A stretch of 64,000 nt of DNA from Allorhizobium sonneratiae (GTDB taxonomy: Bacteria; Pseudomonadota; Alphaproteobacteria; Rhizobiales; Rhizobiaceae). Shown here piece after piece: positions 43,483-52,662 of this stretch. Every line of letters starts with the position of its first letter. Within the stretch, counting starts at the first letter, position 1. Position numbers and translations under genes: made by a program. The stretch lies in the NCBI RefSeq assembly GCF_023700755.1, contig NZ_JAMKOJ010000014.1:292-64291 (forward strand), read 5' to 3'. The notes below the pieces were generated by a model. That model saw only the letters and a list, made by a program, of their open reading frames with translations. It had not been told where the DNA came from and did no database searches.

Positions 43483-45621
43483 TCAGCTGTTACGCAGCCT
43501 GCCCTGCATGAGATCGATAACGGCGCGCGCGGCTTCCAGCACATTGGTGCCGGGACCGAAAATCGCCGAAACGCCGTGGTCGAGCAGGAACTGGTAATCC
43601 TGCCGGGGAATGACGCCGCCAACCACGACGATGACATGCTCGGCCCCTTGCGCCTTCAACGCCTCGACAAGCTGGGGCGCAAGCGTCTTATGGCCGGCCG
43701 CCAGCGACGACATTCCCACCACATGCACCTTTTCACGGATGGCAAGGCTTGCTGCCTCTTCCGGTGTCTGGAACAGCGGACCCGGCACCACCTCGAAACC
43801 GATATCGCCGAAGGCCGAGGAAATCACCTTGGCACCCCGGTCATGGCCATCCTGGCCAAGCTTTGCGACCAGAATTTTCGGTCGCACACCGAGAGAAGCG
43901 GCAAAATCGGCAAGACGGGTGACGACCGTGCGATATTCAGGATCGTCCTGATAGCTGTCACCATACACCGCCTGCACCACTTCAGGTGTCGCGGCATGAT
44001 CGCCAAAAACCTGCCGCATCGCATCGGAGATCTCGCCGACGCTGGCTCTTGCCCGCGCCGCATCGATGGCGGCGGCCAAAAGATTGCCTTTGCCGGTTTT
44101 CGCCACCTCGGTCAACGCCTCCAGCGCCGCCTTGACGGCAGCGGCATCACGCCGGCGCTTCGTCTCTTCAAGCCTTCTGATCTGGGCGGCGCGCACGGCG
44201 CTGTTGTCGATGTCGAGAATGTCGATCTCGTCTTCGCTTTCAAGACGATATTTGTTGACACCAACAATGACCTCTTCGCCGCGATCCACCGCCGCCTGAC
44301 GCCGTGTCGCCGCCTCTTCGATCAGCCGCTTGGGCAGGCCCTTGGCCACGGCTTTGGTCATCCCGCCCAGCGCTTCAACGTCCTCAATCAAAGCCCAGGC
44401 CTTGTCGGCCAGCTCTTTGGTCAGGCTTTCGACATAATAGGAACCCGCCAGCGGATCGACCACTTTGGTCACGCCGGTTTCGTGCTGGAGAATGAGCTGG
44501 GTGTTGCGGGCAATGCGGGCGGAAAAGTCCGTCGGCAGCGCAATCGCTTCGTCGAAGGAATTGGTGTGCAGCGATTGCGTACCGCCCAGCACCGCCGACA
44601 TCGCCTCGAACGCCGTGCGAATGATGTTGTTATACGGGTCCTGTTCCTGCAACGACACGCCGGAGGTCTGGCAATGGGTGCGCAGCATCAGAGATGATGG
44701 CTTCTTCGGCTGAAACTCCTGCATGATCCGCGTCCAGAGCAACCGGGCGGCGCGCAACTTGGCCGCTTCCATGAAGAAATTCATGCCGATGGCGAAGAAG
44801 AACGACAGACGACCGGCAAAATCATCGACATTCAGCCCCTTGGCCAGCGCGGCGCGCACATATTCGCGCCCGTCGGCCAGCGTGAAGGCCAGCTCCTGCA
44901 CCAAAGTCGCGCCCGCCTCCTGCATGTGATAGCCGGAGATGGAGATGGAATTGAATTTCGGCATCTCCCTTGCCGTATAATCGATGATGTCGGCGACGAT
45001 CCGCATCGAGGGATCCGGCGGATAGATATAGGTGTTGCGCACCATGAATTCTTTCAGAATGTCATTCTGAATGGTGCCCGACAGTTTTTCCCGCGAAACG
45101 CCCTGTTCCTCACCGGCAACGATAAAGCTCGCCAGGATCGGAATGACCGCGCCATTCATCGTCATCGACACGGAAATCTTTTCGAGCGGGATACCGTCAA
45201 ACAGGATTTTCATGTCCTCGACGCTGTCAATCGCCACACCCGCCTTGCCGACATCACCCAGAACACGCGGATGATCGCTGTCATAGCCGCGATGGGTGGC
45301 AAGATCGAAGGCAACGGACACGCCCTGCTGCCCGGCGGCCAATGCCTTGCGATAAAAGGCATTCGAGGCTTCGGCGGTTGAAAAACCGGCATATTGGCGA
45401 ATGGTCCAGGGGCGCCCGGCATACATGGTAGCACGCGGACCGCGCGTAAATGGCGCAAAGCCCGGCAGCGAGCCGAGATGCTCCATCCCGGCCAGATCAG
45501 CCTCGGTGTAAAGCGGCCTGACGGCGATGCCCTCCGGCGTCTGCCATGTCAGCGTATCCGGGGTGGCCTTCAGTTCTTTTTCCGCCAGCCCCTTCCAGTC
45601 TTCAAGCGTTTTGCCGCTCAT
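43483..45621 (-). CDS. bhbA: methylmalonyl-CoA mutase
   Basis: A 712-residue B12-dependent mutase converting methylmalonyl-CoA to succinyl-CoA. The N-terminal barrel has [22 protein letters not shown] and [20 protein letters not shown]. The C-terminal cobalamin-binding domain has the DXHXXG motif in [13 protein letters not shown] and [12 protein letters not shown]. The single-polypeptide form of this length matches rhizobial BhbA. Start at 45621 with GGAG upstream. It would complete propionate, valine/isoleucine or cholesterol-type carbon entry to the TCA cycle. It depends on B12, whose importer is at 7893-10731. It is downstream of the aromatic cluster on the same strand, 93 bp away. Confidence 0.95.
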   Translation of the reverse strand: MSGKTLEDWKGLAEKELKATPDTLTWQTPEGIAVRPLYTEADLAGMEHLGSLPGFAPFTRGPRATMYAGRPWTIRQYAGFSTAEASNAFYRKALAAGQQGVSVAFDLATHRGYDSDHPRVLGDVGKAGVAIDSVEDMKILFDGIPLEKISVSMTMNGAVIPILASFIVAGEEQGVSREKLSGTIQNDILKEFMVRNTYIYPPDPSMRIVADIIDYTAREMPKFNSISISGYHMQEAGATLVQELAFTLADGREYVRAALAKGLNVDDFAGRLSFFFAIGMNFFMEAAKLRAARLLWTRIMQEFQPKKPSSLMLRTHCQTSGVSLQEQDPYNNIIRTAFEAMSAVLGGTQSLHTNSFDEAIALPTDFSARIARNTQLILQHETGVTKVVDPLAGSYYVESLTKELADKAWALIEDVEALGGMTKAVAKGLPKRLIEEAATRRQAAVDRGEEVIVGVNKYRLESEDEIDILDIDNSAVRAAQIRRLEETKRRRDAAAVKAALEALTEVAKTGKGNLLAAAIDAARARASVGEISDAMRQVFGDHAATPEVVQAVYGDSYQDDPEYRTVVTRLADFAASLGVRPKILVAKLGQDGHDRGAKVISSAFGDIGFEVVPGPLFQTPEEAASLAIREKVHVVGMSSLAAGHKTLAPQLVEALKAQGAEHVIVVVGGVIPRQDYQFLLDHGVSAIFGPGTNVLEAARAVIDLMQGRLRNS

Positions 45622-45714
45622 TCTCCGCCTCCATGTCTCCATCCATGGACGTTCTAGCTTGGCTGGATAGGCATTGCCATGATTTTTATCATTGCCGTTT
45701 TATCGACAAACGGC

Positions 45715-46494
45715 TTATGCCAAAATCCCGGTCTCCGTCGCTACGCGCCTGTAGGCGGCGCCTGCCGTGAAGCCACCATCGATGACAAAATCCTCGCCGG
45801 TGATAAAGCCTGCGACATCGGAGGCGAGAAAAGCGACCAGTTCGGCGATTTCTTCGGGCCTGCCGCTGCGCTGCATCGGCGTCATAGCAATCATCGGCTG
45901 AAGATGCGGACTGTGTGCATTGAGGCCGGTGACCACCAGACCGGGGCACACCGCGTTGACCCGGATGTTTTTCGGCGCAAGCTCCATGGCGGCGGTTTTG
46001 GTCAGCCCGCGAAGGCCCCATTTGCTTGCCGTATAGGCCGGGTCGTAATGGCCGGAATAGCCGCTATTGGAGGCGATGTTGACGATGGCGCCGCCACCGC
46101 TTTCCGCCATCAGCGAACTTGTCGATTGAATGCCGAGAAAGGCGCCTGTGAGATTGACCTTCAGCACCCGTTCCCAGTCCGCAAGCGACGTCGTCTCCAC
46201 CAGTGTGCGGTTAATGATGCCGGCATTGTTGACCAGAATGTCCAGCCTGCTTTTCCAGTTTTTCGTCTCAGCAATCAGTACCGACCAGCTTTCGGGATCG
46301 GTGACATCGAGGCGGAAGAAGCGGGCCTCGCTCCCCTGCCCTGTCAACGCGGCTGCCAGCGCCTCACCCTCTTCGTGCAGCACATCGGCAATCATGACCG
46401 CAGCGCCACGTTCCGCAAACAGCCGGGCCTCAGCCTCCCCCTGCCCGCGCGCGCCGCCGGTGACGATGACAACCCTGCCGTCAAAACCGTCCAT
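45715..46494 (-). CDS. short-chain dehydrogenase/reductase (aromatic cluster)
   Basis: A 259-residue classical SDR: cofactor loop TGGARGQGEAEA, NNAG in LVNNAGIINR, catalytic Ser in NIASNSGYSG and YxxxK in PAYTASKWGLRG, C-terminal GEDFVIDGGFTAG. The Asp in MIADV suggests NAD rather than NADP. It is last gene of the set starting at 50953. A role in oxidising an alicyclic CoA-ester hydroxyl formed from the aromatic ring is plausible. Confidence 0.85.
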   Translation of the reverse strand: MDGFDGRVVIVTGGARGQGEAEARLFAERGAAVMIADVLHEEGEALAAALTGQGSEARFFRLDVTDPESWSVLIAETKNWKSRLDILVNNAGIINRTLVETTSLADWERVLKVNLTGAFLGIQSTSSLMAESGGGAIVNIASNSGYSGHYDPAYTASKWGLRGLTKTAAMELAPKNIRVNAVCPGLVVTGLNAHSPHLQPMIAMTPMQRSGRPEEIAELVAFLASDVAGFITGEDFVIDGGFTAGAAYRRVATETGILA

Positions 46495-46547
46495 GTTTCA
46501 TCCTCCCTTACAATGCCGTGCGAATCCGATCGGCACGACGCAAAGCC

Positions 46548-46991
46548 TCAGGCGCGCCGGAAACCAGACAGCACGCTGTCATCCACATCCGGCAGATTGA
46601 CGACGATATTGTCCGGCGTGCGGGTGGTGAGCCAGACCAGCTCTTCCGTCGTCGACATGTTGACCTCGATATGCGGCCAGTGCGGAGGCACGAAGATGAA
46701 GTCGCCTTCTTCCATATCGAGAAACTCCTGCCAGTTTTCGCCGAAATAGATGCGCGCCTTGCCCTTCAGCACATAGCCGCCGGTTTCGGCTTCGCCATGG
46801 TGATGCGGATAGGAGCGGTAACCCGGCTCGTTGGAGACCTTGCCGAACCAGATTTTCGTGGCGGGCGTGTGCTGCGGGCTAACGCCGGACACGCGCACGC
46901 AGCCACCGGACTGGCCGGTGCCTTTATCTTCCTCTCCCTTTCGGGTGATGACCGGCATGACTTGGGCGCTCATTGTCACTTGGGCGTTCAT
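46548..46991 (-). CDS. cupin domain protein
   Basis: A 147-residue single-domain cupin. Motif 1 (RSYPHHHGEAETGGYVLKGK) and motif 2 (GDFIFVPPHWPHIEVN) contain the usual His and Glu metal ligands. The start at 46991 follows GGAGGAG. In the aromatic CoA cluster it could be an isomerase, hydrolase or dioxygenase; the small size and lack of other domains do not decide. Confidence 0.82.
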   Translation of the reverse strand: MNAQVTMSAQVMPVITRKGEEDKGTGQSGGCVRVSGVSPQHTPATKIWFGKVSNEPGYRSYPHHHGEAETGGYVLKGKARIYFGENWQEFLDMEEGDFIFVPPHWPHIEVNMSTTEELVWLTTRTPDNIVVNLPDVDDSVLSGFRRA

Positions 46992-47019
46992 TGTCTTCTC
47001 CTCCTCTGGTTTCAAAATC

Positions 47020-47418
47020 TCAATCGGGAACGACGGCCAGCGCCTGGATTTCGATCTTCGCGCGGTCCTCCATCAGCGCGACCACCTGAACGGCGGCCAT
47101 CGGCGGGAAGTGACGCCCGATGATCTCGCGATAGGCCGCGCCGATGTCCTTCATGCGGGTTTTGTAGGCCTCGCGATCCGTGAAATACCAGGTCATCTGG
47201 ATCAGGTGTTCGGGTCTGGCATCGGCGGCGTCCAGCACGCTGACGATATTGATCAGCGTCTGGCGGACCTGATCGACGAAATCGTCGGATTGGAATTGGC
47301 ACTGTGCGTCCCAGCCGATCTGGCCGCCGACCTGCACGAGGCGCCCGCGCGCCGACATGCCGTTGGAATAGCCGACAGGCTTGGCCCAGCCTTCGGGTTG
47401 AATGATGTCATGCGGCAT
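47020..47418 (-). CDS. Rid-family (YjgF/YER057c/UK114) protein lacking the catalytic arginine
   Basis: A 132-residue Rid protein with the family core SARGRLVQVGGQIGWD, MTWYFTDREAYKTR and KIEIQALAVV. Where RidA has FPARS with the imine-hydrolysing Arg105, this protein reads FPPMA, so that arginine is absent. It therefore probably belongs to one of the non-RidA subgroups and may act on a CoA-bound or cyclic imine/enamine intermediate of the pathway, or bind ligands. It overlaps the thioesterase gene by 11 bases. Confidence 0.85.
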   Translation of the reverse strand: MPHDIIQPEGWAKPVGYSNGMSARGRLVQVGGQIGWDAQCQFQSDDFVDQVRQTLINIVSVLDAADARPEHLIQMTWYFTDREAYKTRMKDIGAAYREIIGRHFPPMAAVQVVALMEDRAKIEIQALAVVPD

Positions 47419-47824
47419 CTTTTGGCTCCAGATAGCGGCTTAGCCCGGCTCTGATCTCCTCGGGCCAGGGGCGGGATTTGTGATCTTCAGTCGAGGTGAG
47501 AACCAGCCGCTGACGCACGGTCCAGATCATGGACTCGCCCACCCGGACATCGGTTTCAAGATCGAGCGAGGAGCGACCGATGGCGCGGACATGCACGGAA
47601 AAATCCAGCACATCGCCATAGACCGCCGGCTTGATAAAGGTGAGGTTCATCGTCACCACTGGAATGCCCATGCCGCGAGCAAACAGATCCTTCCAGCTGG
47701 TGCCTGTCGAGGCGAACATCGCCTCGTTGACATCCACCAGCATGGACAGATAGGCCGGATGATAAGCAATTCCGGTCAGATCGCAGTCGCCAAAGCGCAG
47801 CGGTTTGGAAAGGGTGAAAGGCAT
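47408..47824 (-). CDS. acyl-CoA thioesterase, 4-hydroxybenzoyl-CoA thioesterase (hotdog) family
   Basis: A 138-residue hotdog-fold protein. The active-site stretch LRFGDCDLTGIAYHPAYLSMLVD is the 4HBT pattern with the catalytic Asp in GDCD. It would hydrolyse an aromatic or alicyclic CoA thioester, perhaps as a safety valve that recycles CoA. It lies between Rid and SDR genes in a compact same-strand run. Confidence 0.86.
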   Translation of the reverse strand: MPFTLSKPLRFGDCDLTGIAYHPAYLSMLVDVNEAMFASTGTSWKDLFARGMGIPVVTMNLTFIKPAVYGDVLDFSVHVRAIGRSSLDLETDVRVGESMIWTVRQRLVLTSTEDHKSRPWPEEIRAGLSRYLEPKDAA

Positions 47825-47844
47825 GGGGTTTCCTCGTTATTGTC

Positions 47845-48630
47845 TTATCCGGCCTGCACTTCGCCGCCAGAGACCGCAATCGCCTGCCCGTTGATCGCCT
47901 GTGCTTGAGGCCCCGCAAGCCAGGCGACGGTGTCAGCCACTTCCTCCGGCTCAACCAGCCGCCCTTGCGGATTGTGTTTCGTGAACTCCGACAGAGCGGC
48001 TTGCGGCGTTCGTCCCGTTTTGGCGACAATCGCCTCTACGGACCGGGCGATGATCGGCGTATCGGTAAAGCCGGGGCAGACGGCATTGACCGTCACGCCG
48101 GTTTTGGCGAGTTCAAGCGCCAGCGCACGGGTCAGCCCGATAACGCCATGTTTGGCGGCGCAGTAGGCCGAAACATAAGGATATCCCGTCAGCCCTGCCG
48201 TGGAGGCAATATTGATGATACGGGCCCCCTTGCCGAAGCCCTTCAGGTCAGCAAGTGCCGCCTTCGTCACATTGAACACACCCGTCAGATCGACACCGAT
48301 GACCTTTTCCCAGAGATCGAGTTCGGTTTTCTCGAAAGGCGCGCTCGGGGCCTCACCGGCATTGTTGACGAGAATGGAGACGGGGCCGAATTTCGCCCGC
48401 GCTGCCTCGAACCCGCGTGCGATGGCTGCCGGATCAGTGACATCAACGCTGGAGACGGCAAGTGTCCGGTCAAGGCCAAGCTCCTTCGCCAAAGCGTAAA
48501 GCGGCTCGGCCCGCCGCCCGGCAAGCGACAGCAATGCCCCCTCCCCGGCCAGCCTGCGGGCAATGGCCGCTCCGATACCGCTGCCCGCACCCGTGATCAA
48601 AACATGTCTTCCGTCAAGCGCGTGCGCCAA
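47845..48630 (-). CDS. short-chain dehydrogenase/reductase (aromatic cluster)
   Basis: A classical SDR of about 261 residues: TGAGSGIGAAIARRL, NNAG in LVNNAGEAPS, Ser in NIASTAGLTG, YxxxK in SAYCAAKHGVIG, C-terminal INGQAIAVSGGEV. The start is uncertain. The frame is open to 48666 but no ATG is available. I choose TTG 48630, which has GAGG five bases upstream and lies just after the stop of the monooxygenase gene. GTG 48660 is an alternative. Sequence resembles 3-hydroxyacyl-CoA-type dehydrogenases, fitting a beta-oxidation-like step. Confidence 0.83.
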   Translation of the reverse strand: MAHALDGRHVLITGAGSGIGAAIARRLAGEGALLSLAGRRAEPLYALAKELGLDRTLAVSSVDVTDPAAIARGFEAARAKFGPVSILVNNAGEAPSAPFEKTELDLWEKVIGVDLTGVFNVTKAALADLKGFGKGARIINIASTAGLTGYPYVSAYCAAKHGVIGLTRALALELAKTGVTVNAVCPGFTDTPIIARSVEAIVAKTGRTPQAALSEFTKHNPQGRLVEPEEVADTVAWLAGPQAQAINGQAIAVSGGEVQAG

Positions 48631-48637
48631 GTCAGCC

Positions 48638-50953
48638 TCACTTTGCCGGGCTTGCCGCACGGGCAAGGTTCGTCTCGTATTGCGATTTGCCCGACATATA
48701 CTGCTTAGGCCAGGCCACGGTATTCAGGCCGATTTTCGCCGCCTCATGCAGCGCCCAGGCAGGGTCTGCGAGATGAGGACGGGCCACGGCGCAGAGATCG
48801 GCACGGCCGGCGGCAATCACGGAGTTGGCATGGTCGGCTTCGGAGATAGCGCCAACTGCAATGGTCGGCACATGGATCTCGTTGCGGATCTTGTCGGAAA
48901 ACGGCGTCTGGAAGAGACGTCCATAGACAGGCTGTTCTTCTTTCCACACCTGACCCGACGAGCAGTCGATCAGGTCCGCACCCGCATCCTTGAACATCTG
49001 CGCAAAGATCGCCGCATCGTCCGGCGTGTTGCCGCCTTCGAACCAGTCATGACAGGAGAGGCGCACCGAGATCGGCTTGTCGGACGGCCAGGCTTCGCGA
49101 ACGGCGCGGAACACTTCCAGTGGATAGCGCGCCCGGTTTTCGTGGCTGCCGCCATACTCGTCCTCGCGCCGGTTGGTGAGAGGTGAGAGGAAGCTGGACA
49201 TCAGATAGCCATGGGCAGCGTGGAATTCGAGCCAGTCGACGCCCACTTCGGCTGCGCGCTTCGTGGCGGCGACGAAATCGGCCTTGACGCGATCCATATC
49301 GGCCCGGTCCATCGCCTTCGGCACTTGGCTGTGCTTGAGGTACGGCAGTGCCGAGGCCGAGATAAGCGGCCAGTCGCCGGAGTCCAGCGGCTGGTCGATG
49401 CCTTCCCAGGCGAGCTTGGTCGCGCCCTTGCGCCCGGCATGGCCGAGCTGAACGGCGAGCTTGGCATTGGAATTGCCATGGACGAAGGCCACAAGCCGCT
49501 TCCAGCCTTGCATCTGCTCGTCGTTCCAGAGGCCAAGGCAGCCCGGGGTGATGCGCGCATCAGGCGACACACAGGTCATTTCGGCAAAGACGAGGCCTGC
49601 CCCGCCCAGCGCGCGGCTACCCAGATGCACCATATGGAAGTCGTCGATCAGACCCTCCTTGGCCGAATACATCGCCATGGGAGAGACGACGATGCGGTTC
49701 GCCAGCGTCAGGCCCCGCACCTTATAGGGCGTAAACATCGGCGGCAGGCAGCGCTCGCCCTCCTTGACGTTGAGCCCCTGCCTGGCAGCGAACCACCGCT
49801 CATAGCCTTCGAGCCAGTCCTTGTCGCGCAGCCGCAGGTTTTCATGGCTGATGCGCTGCGAGCGGGTCAGCATGGAATACATGAACTGTTCCGGCTCCAG
49901 CGTATCGGCATAGCGGCGACCGACAACCTCGAACCATTCCATCGCATTGCGCGCCGCATTCTGGATACGAGCAACATCGACACGGCGGATCTCTTCATAG
50001 GTCGAAAGAACGCCCGGAATGGCGTCCTTGCCATGGCCGGCAATGTTGAACTGATTGGCCAGTTCGATGGCGTCATCAATGGCGAGCTTGGTGCCGGAAC
50101 CAATGGCAAAATGCGCGGTATGGGCGGCATCGCCCATCAGCACGACATGGGATTTACCGTTGAAATGGCTCCATTTGCCGCAGATCAGACGGGAGAAATT
50201 CAGCCAGGCTGAGCCGCGCATATGCCGGGCATTGCTCATCAGCGACGCGCCATCGAGCGTTTCGGCAAAAAGGTTTTCACAAAAGGCAATCGACTCGTCC
50301 TGCGACATGTCAGCGAGCTTGTGGGCCTGATAGGCTTCTTCAGTCGTCTCGACGATGAAGGTCGAGGTCTTGTCGTCAAACTTGTAGATATGCGCCTGGA
50401 ACCAGCCGTGTTCCGTTTTGCGGAAATCGAAGGTAAAGGCGTCATAGAGCTTGCTGGTGCCGAGCCAGATATAACGGTTCGGGCGCACGACGAGATCGGG
50501 CTGGAAGATCTCTGCATATTTGTTGCGGATCTTCGAGTTGAGGCCATCGGAAGCAATCACGAGATCAGCATCGGGGAAATCGAGATCGCTGTCGACATCC
50601 GTCTCGAACCTGAGCTCGACGCCGAGCGCTTCACAACGGGCCTGCAGGATATTGAGCAGCTTCTTGCGGCCAATACCGACAAAGCCATGGCCGGTGGTCC
50701 GCTGGCGGGTGCCCTTGAAGAACAGCTCGATATCGTCCCAGTGATTGAACGAATCTTCAATCTCAGCCGCACTTTCCTGATCCCAGCGACGCATCGCCTG
50801 CATGGTTGCATCGGAGAAGACAACGCCCCAGCCGAATGTGTCATAAGGCCTGTTGCGCTCGACCACGGCCACGTCGTGAGCGGGATGAAGCTTCTTCATC
50901 AGAAGTCCGAAATAGAGGCCTGCCGGACCTCCGCCGATGCAAACGATGCGCAT
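48638..50953 (-). CDS. flavin monooxygenase / Old Yellow Enzyme fusion, 2-aminobenzoyl-CoA monooxygenase/reductase-like
   Basis: A 771-residue two-domain flavoenzyme. Residues 1 to about 390 form an FAD aromatic hydroxylase ([17 protein letters not shown], and [22 protein letters not shown]). From about 410 an Old-Yellow-Enzyme domain follows ([57 protein letters not shown]). This fusion and length match Azoarcus evansii 2-aminobenzoyl-CoA monooxygenase/reductase; proteins annotated as salicylyl-CoA 5-hydroxylase share only the hydroxylase part. It would hydroxylate and dearomatise a CoA-bound aromatic acid. It is first gene of the cluster. The expected aryl-CoA ligase is not in the window. 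Confidence 0.9.
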   Translation of the reverse strand: MRIVCIGGGPAGLYFGLLMKKLHPAHDVAVVERNRPYDTFGWGVVFSDATMQAMRRWDQESAAEIEDSFNHWDDIELFFKGTRQRTTGHGFVGIGRKKLLNILQARCEALGVELRFETDVDSDLDFPDADLVIASDGLNSKIRNKYAEIFQPDLVVRPNRYIWLGTSKLYDAFTFDFRKTEHGWFQAHIYKFDDKTSTFIVETTEEAYQAHKLADMSQDESIAFCENLFAETLDGASLMSNARHMRGSAWLNFSRLICGKWSHFNGKSHVVLMGDAAHTAHFAIGSGTKLAIDDAIELANQFNIAGHGKDAIPGVLSTYEEIRRVDVARIQNAARNAMEWFEVVGRRYADTLEPEQFMYSMLTRSQRISHENLRLRDKDWLEGYERWFAARQGLNVKEGERCLPPMFTPYKVRGLTLANRIVVSPMAMYSAKEGLIDDFHMVHLGSRALGGAGLVFAEMTCVSPDARITPGCLGLWNDEQMQGWKRLVAFVHGNSNAKLAVQLGHAGRKGATKLAWEGIDQPLDSGDWPLISASALPYLKHSQVPKAMDRADMDRVKADFVAATKRAAEVGVDWLEFHAAHGYLMSSFLSPLTNRREDEYGGSHENRARYPLEVFRAVREAWPSDKPISVRLSCHDWFEGGNTPDDAAIFAQMFKDAGADLIDCSSGQVWKEEQPVYGRLFQTPFSDKIRNEIHVPTIAVGAISEADHANSVIAAGRADLCAVARPHLADPAWALHEAAKIGLNTVAWPKQYMSGKSQYETNLARAASPAK

Positions 50954-51006
50954 TCAACCCTCCATGGATTTTGAGTGCATCCATTCGATATTTTTATTTT
51001 AAAGTT

Positions 51007-51035
51007 AAAGTAATTTTCCCAACCCACGCTGTCAA
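51007..51035 (-). promoter_or_regulatory. candidate sigma-70 promoter of the aromatic cluster
   Basis: On the minus strand TTGACA (complement of 51030-51035), a 17-bp spacer and TACTTT. The adjacent AT-rich sequence contains a tandem ACTTTA repeat that might bind a regulator. The -10 match is poor. Confidence 0.35.
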
Positions 51036-51145
51036 CCGTGCAGAACCATACAGGGCCAATTATTTTAAATATAAACTATTGGGGAGGTCTGTTCAGGAAA
51101 GGTCTGCTAACCTCGTTGCGGCCTATCAGCCTGCGTCAACGTGCT

Positions 51146-51189
51146 TTACAGCGCGGTGCGCCCAAAATGGCGCACAAAACTCGCTGTAA
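51146..51189. repeat. compound palindrome, REP/RIME-like
   Basis: Outer arms TTACAGCG (51146-51153) and CGCTGTAA (51182-51189) enclose inner arms GTGCGCC (51156-51162) and GGCGCAC (51169-51175). The preceding CAACGTGCTTTA also occurs in the element at 16741. Confidence 0.6.
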
Positions 51190-51362
51190 CGCTTTTCATC
51201 TGCTGCATCATTTTTACCTTCAATCTCACCCGATTTCAGGAATCATGCAGTAACAGGCTGTTGGTAAGGGAGTGTTTTTGCGAAGATTGTCGTGTGATTT
51301 TGCCTGCCAGAGGCCGAAGGCGCGGGCAAGCTTCATCCTCATTGTTCTGGGACAGGATGGCG

Positions 51363-51464
51363 GTTGTGTCTCCGCTCGTCATCACCAGCCTGATGCCCGA
51401 TCTCGGTCAGATCAAACAATCCATGCGTCATCACCTTTCCGGCGATCAGGCCGAGGCGGATTGA
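51363..51464 (+). pseudogene. possible IS110-type transposase fragment
   Basis: The open frame reads VVSPLVITSLMPDLGQIKQ, resembling the helix-hairpin-helix region (GVGPVTAxxLLAELPELG) of IS110/IS1111 transposases, and then degenerates. Only about 34 residues are involved and no ends are seen, so this is a weak call. Confidence 0.3.
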
Positions 51465-51499
51465 CCGGCATTTTAAAAAACAAACCAGTCAGCACACCA

Positions 51500-51521
51500 G
51501 GGCGCGGCTTTCACCGCGCCC
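51500..51521 (-). terminator. terminator of the sugar ABC operon
   Basis: GGGCGCGG (51500-51507) and CCGCGCCC (51514-51521) form a perfect 8-bp GC stem with a 6-nt loop. It lies about 12 bases after the binding-protein stop; a T-rich stretch follows about 18 bases further on the minus strand. Confidence 0.6.
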
Positions 51522-51532
51522 ATTTTCATCTC

Positions 51533-52630
51533 TCACTTGCCCCAGATTTTCTTGTAGGCTTCGCGATAGCCGTTATCGGGGTCGAAGCGGTTTTGCGGGC
51601 CGCCGTCATAAGCGATATTGTCTTTCGTAACCACATGCAGCGGCGAGAGATAGCCGGACCATTTTTCTCCGGCAAAGGCGCGGTTCAACTCGTCCACCAG
51701 TTGCCAGCCCTGCAGGTTCAGCGGTTCAGCCACGGTGACGGCCTGATATTGCCCCGCGCGGATGCGTTCATAGGCCGATTGCGAGCCATCGCCTGCCGCA
51801 ACATTGGTCGGGCGGTCCGTGCCACCTTTGCCGGCAGCCGCCAGCGCCGGGCCCATGAAATCGAAATAGATGTCATTGATCGCCAGCGAATGGGTCCAGT
51901 CATCGCCGTATTTCTGCAGGAGCGAGGTGGTCAACTGCGGCATGCGCTGCGAGGTTTCGGCAATCGGCGTATCGACATACTCAAGCACCTTGCCGCCCAG
52001 CCGCTCGATTTCCTTCTTCATCGCGTCGGCCTTGGCAATGGCGATGGCATAGGTGGAATCGGTGAAGATGATCACGCCCGGCTTGCCCTTGGCATCGACA
52101 AAGGCCCAGTCGGCGGCGACTTTCGACACCTGCATGGCGTCAGTGCTGACATTGGCGAAGAGGCCATCCTTCTCATCCGGGCCGATCACCGGACCGGCAT
52201 GCCAGGCAACCAGCGGAATTTTCGCCGCTTTCGCCTGCGCCAGCGAAGGAGCCTGTTCCACCGCATCGAAGCCGTCGATGATGATACCATCGGGTTTCAG
52301 CGCCAATGCCTGACCGAAGGCGGCGGTGCGCCCGCCAATCGAGCCTGCGCCATCGATCACTTTCACCGTCCAGCCGATCGCCTTGGCCGCTTCCTCCACG
52401 CCATTACTGACCCCGAGAATGCCGCCATTCTTCAGGTCTGCCGCCAGAACCACAATGGTCTTGCCGGTCGCGGCCTTGGGGCCGGTGGTCGGGCCGTCCC
52501 ATTTTGTCACTTTCGAGGCGTATTTTTCCACCAGCGCCTTGGCGTCGCTCATCGGATCGGCGAAAGCCGTACCGCTCATCAGCACCAGCGATGCTGTGGC
52601 TGTGGTCTGCAAGAAATGCCTGCGTTTCAT
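51533..52630 (-). CDS. sugar ABC transporter substrate-binding protein (Peripla_BP_4)
   Basis: A 365-residue periplasmic binding protein with an N-terminal signal (MKRRHFLQTTATASLVLMSG, cleavage near AFA; the RRHFLQ start resembles a Tat signal). It has the ribose-binding-like core: KTIVVLAADLKNGG, DGIIIDGFDAVEQ, FTDSTYAIAIAKADAMKKE. The ligand is unknown. It is third gene of an ATPase-permease-binding protein operon and has an unusual C-terminal stretch rich in Asn, Gly and Tyr. Confidence 0.87.
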   Translation of the reverse strand: MKRRHFLQTTATASLVLMSGTAFADPMSDAKALVEKYASKVTKWDGPTTGPKAATGKTIVVLAADLKNGGILGVSNGVEEAAKAIGWTVKVIDGAGSIGGRTAAFGQALALKPDGIIIDGFDAVEQAPSLAQAKAAKIPLVAWHAGPVIGPDEKDGLFANVSTDAMQVSKVAADWAFVDAKGKPGVIIFTDSTYAIAIAKADAMKKEIERLGGKVLEYVDTPIAETSQRMPQLTTSLLQKYGDDWTHSLAINDIYFDFMGPALAAAGKGGTDRPTNVAAGDGSQSAYERIRAGQYQAVTVAEPLNLQGWQLVDELNRAFAGEKWSGYLSPLHVVTKDNIAYDGGPQNRFDPDNGYREAYKKIWGK

Positions 52631-52662
52631 CTGTTATCCTCCCTCTTTGATTATCGGTGATG

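Larger units (their letters stand above)
51036..51532. other. intergenic region upstream of aromatic cluster, with repeats and possible transposase debris
   Basis: About 500 bp without an intact gene. It holds an AT-rich segment (51050-51075), a compound palindrome (51146-51189), a possible transposase fragment (51363-51464) and the terminator of the sugar ABC operon (51500-51521). Confidence 0.5.
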
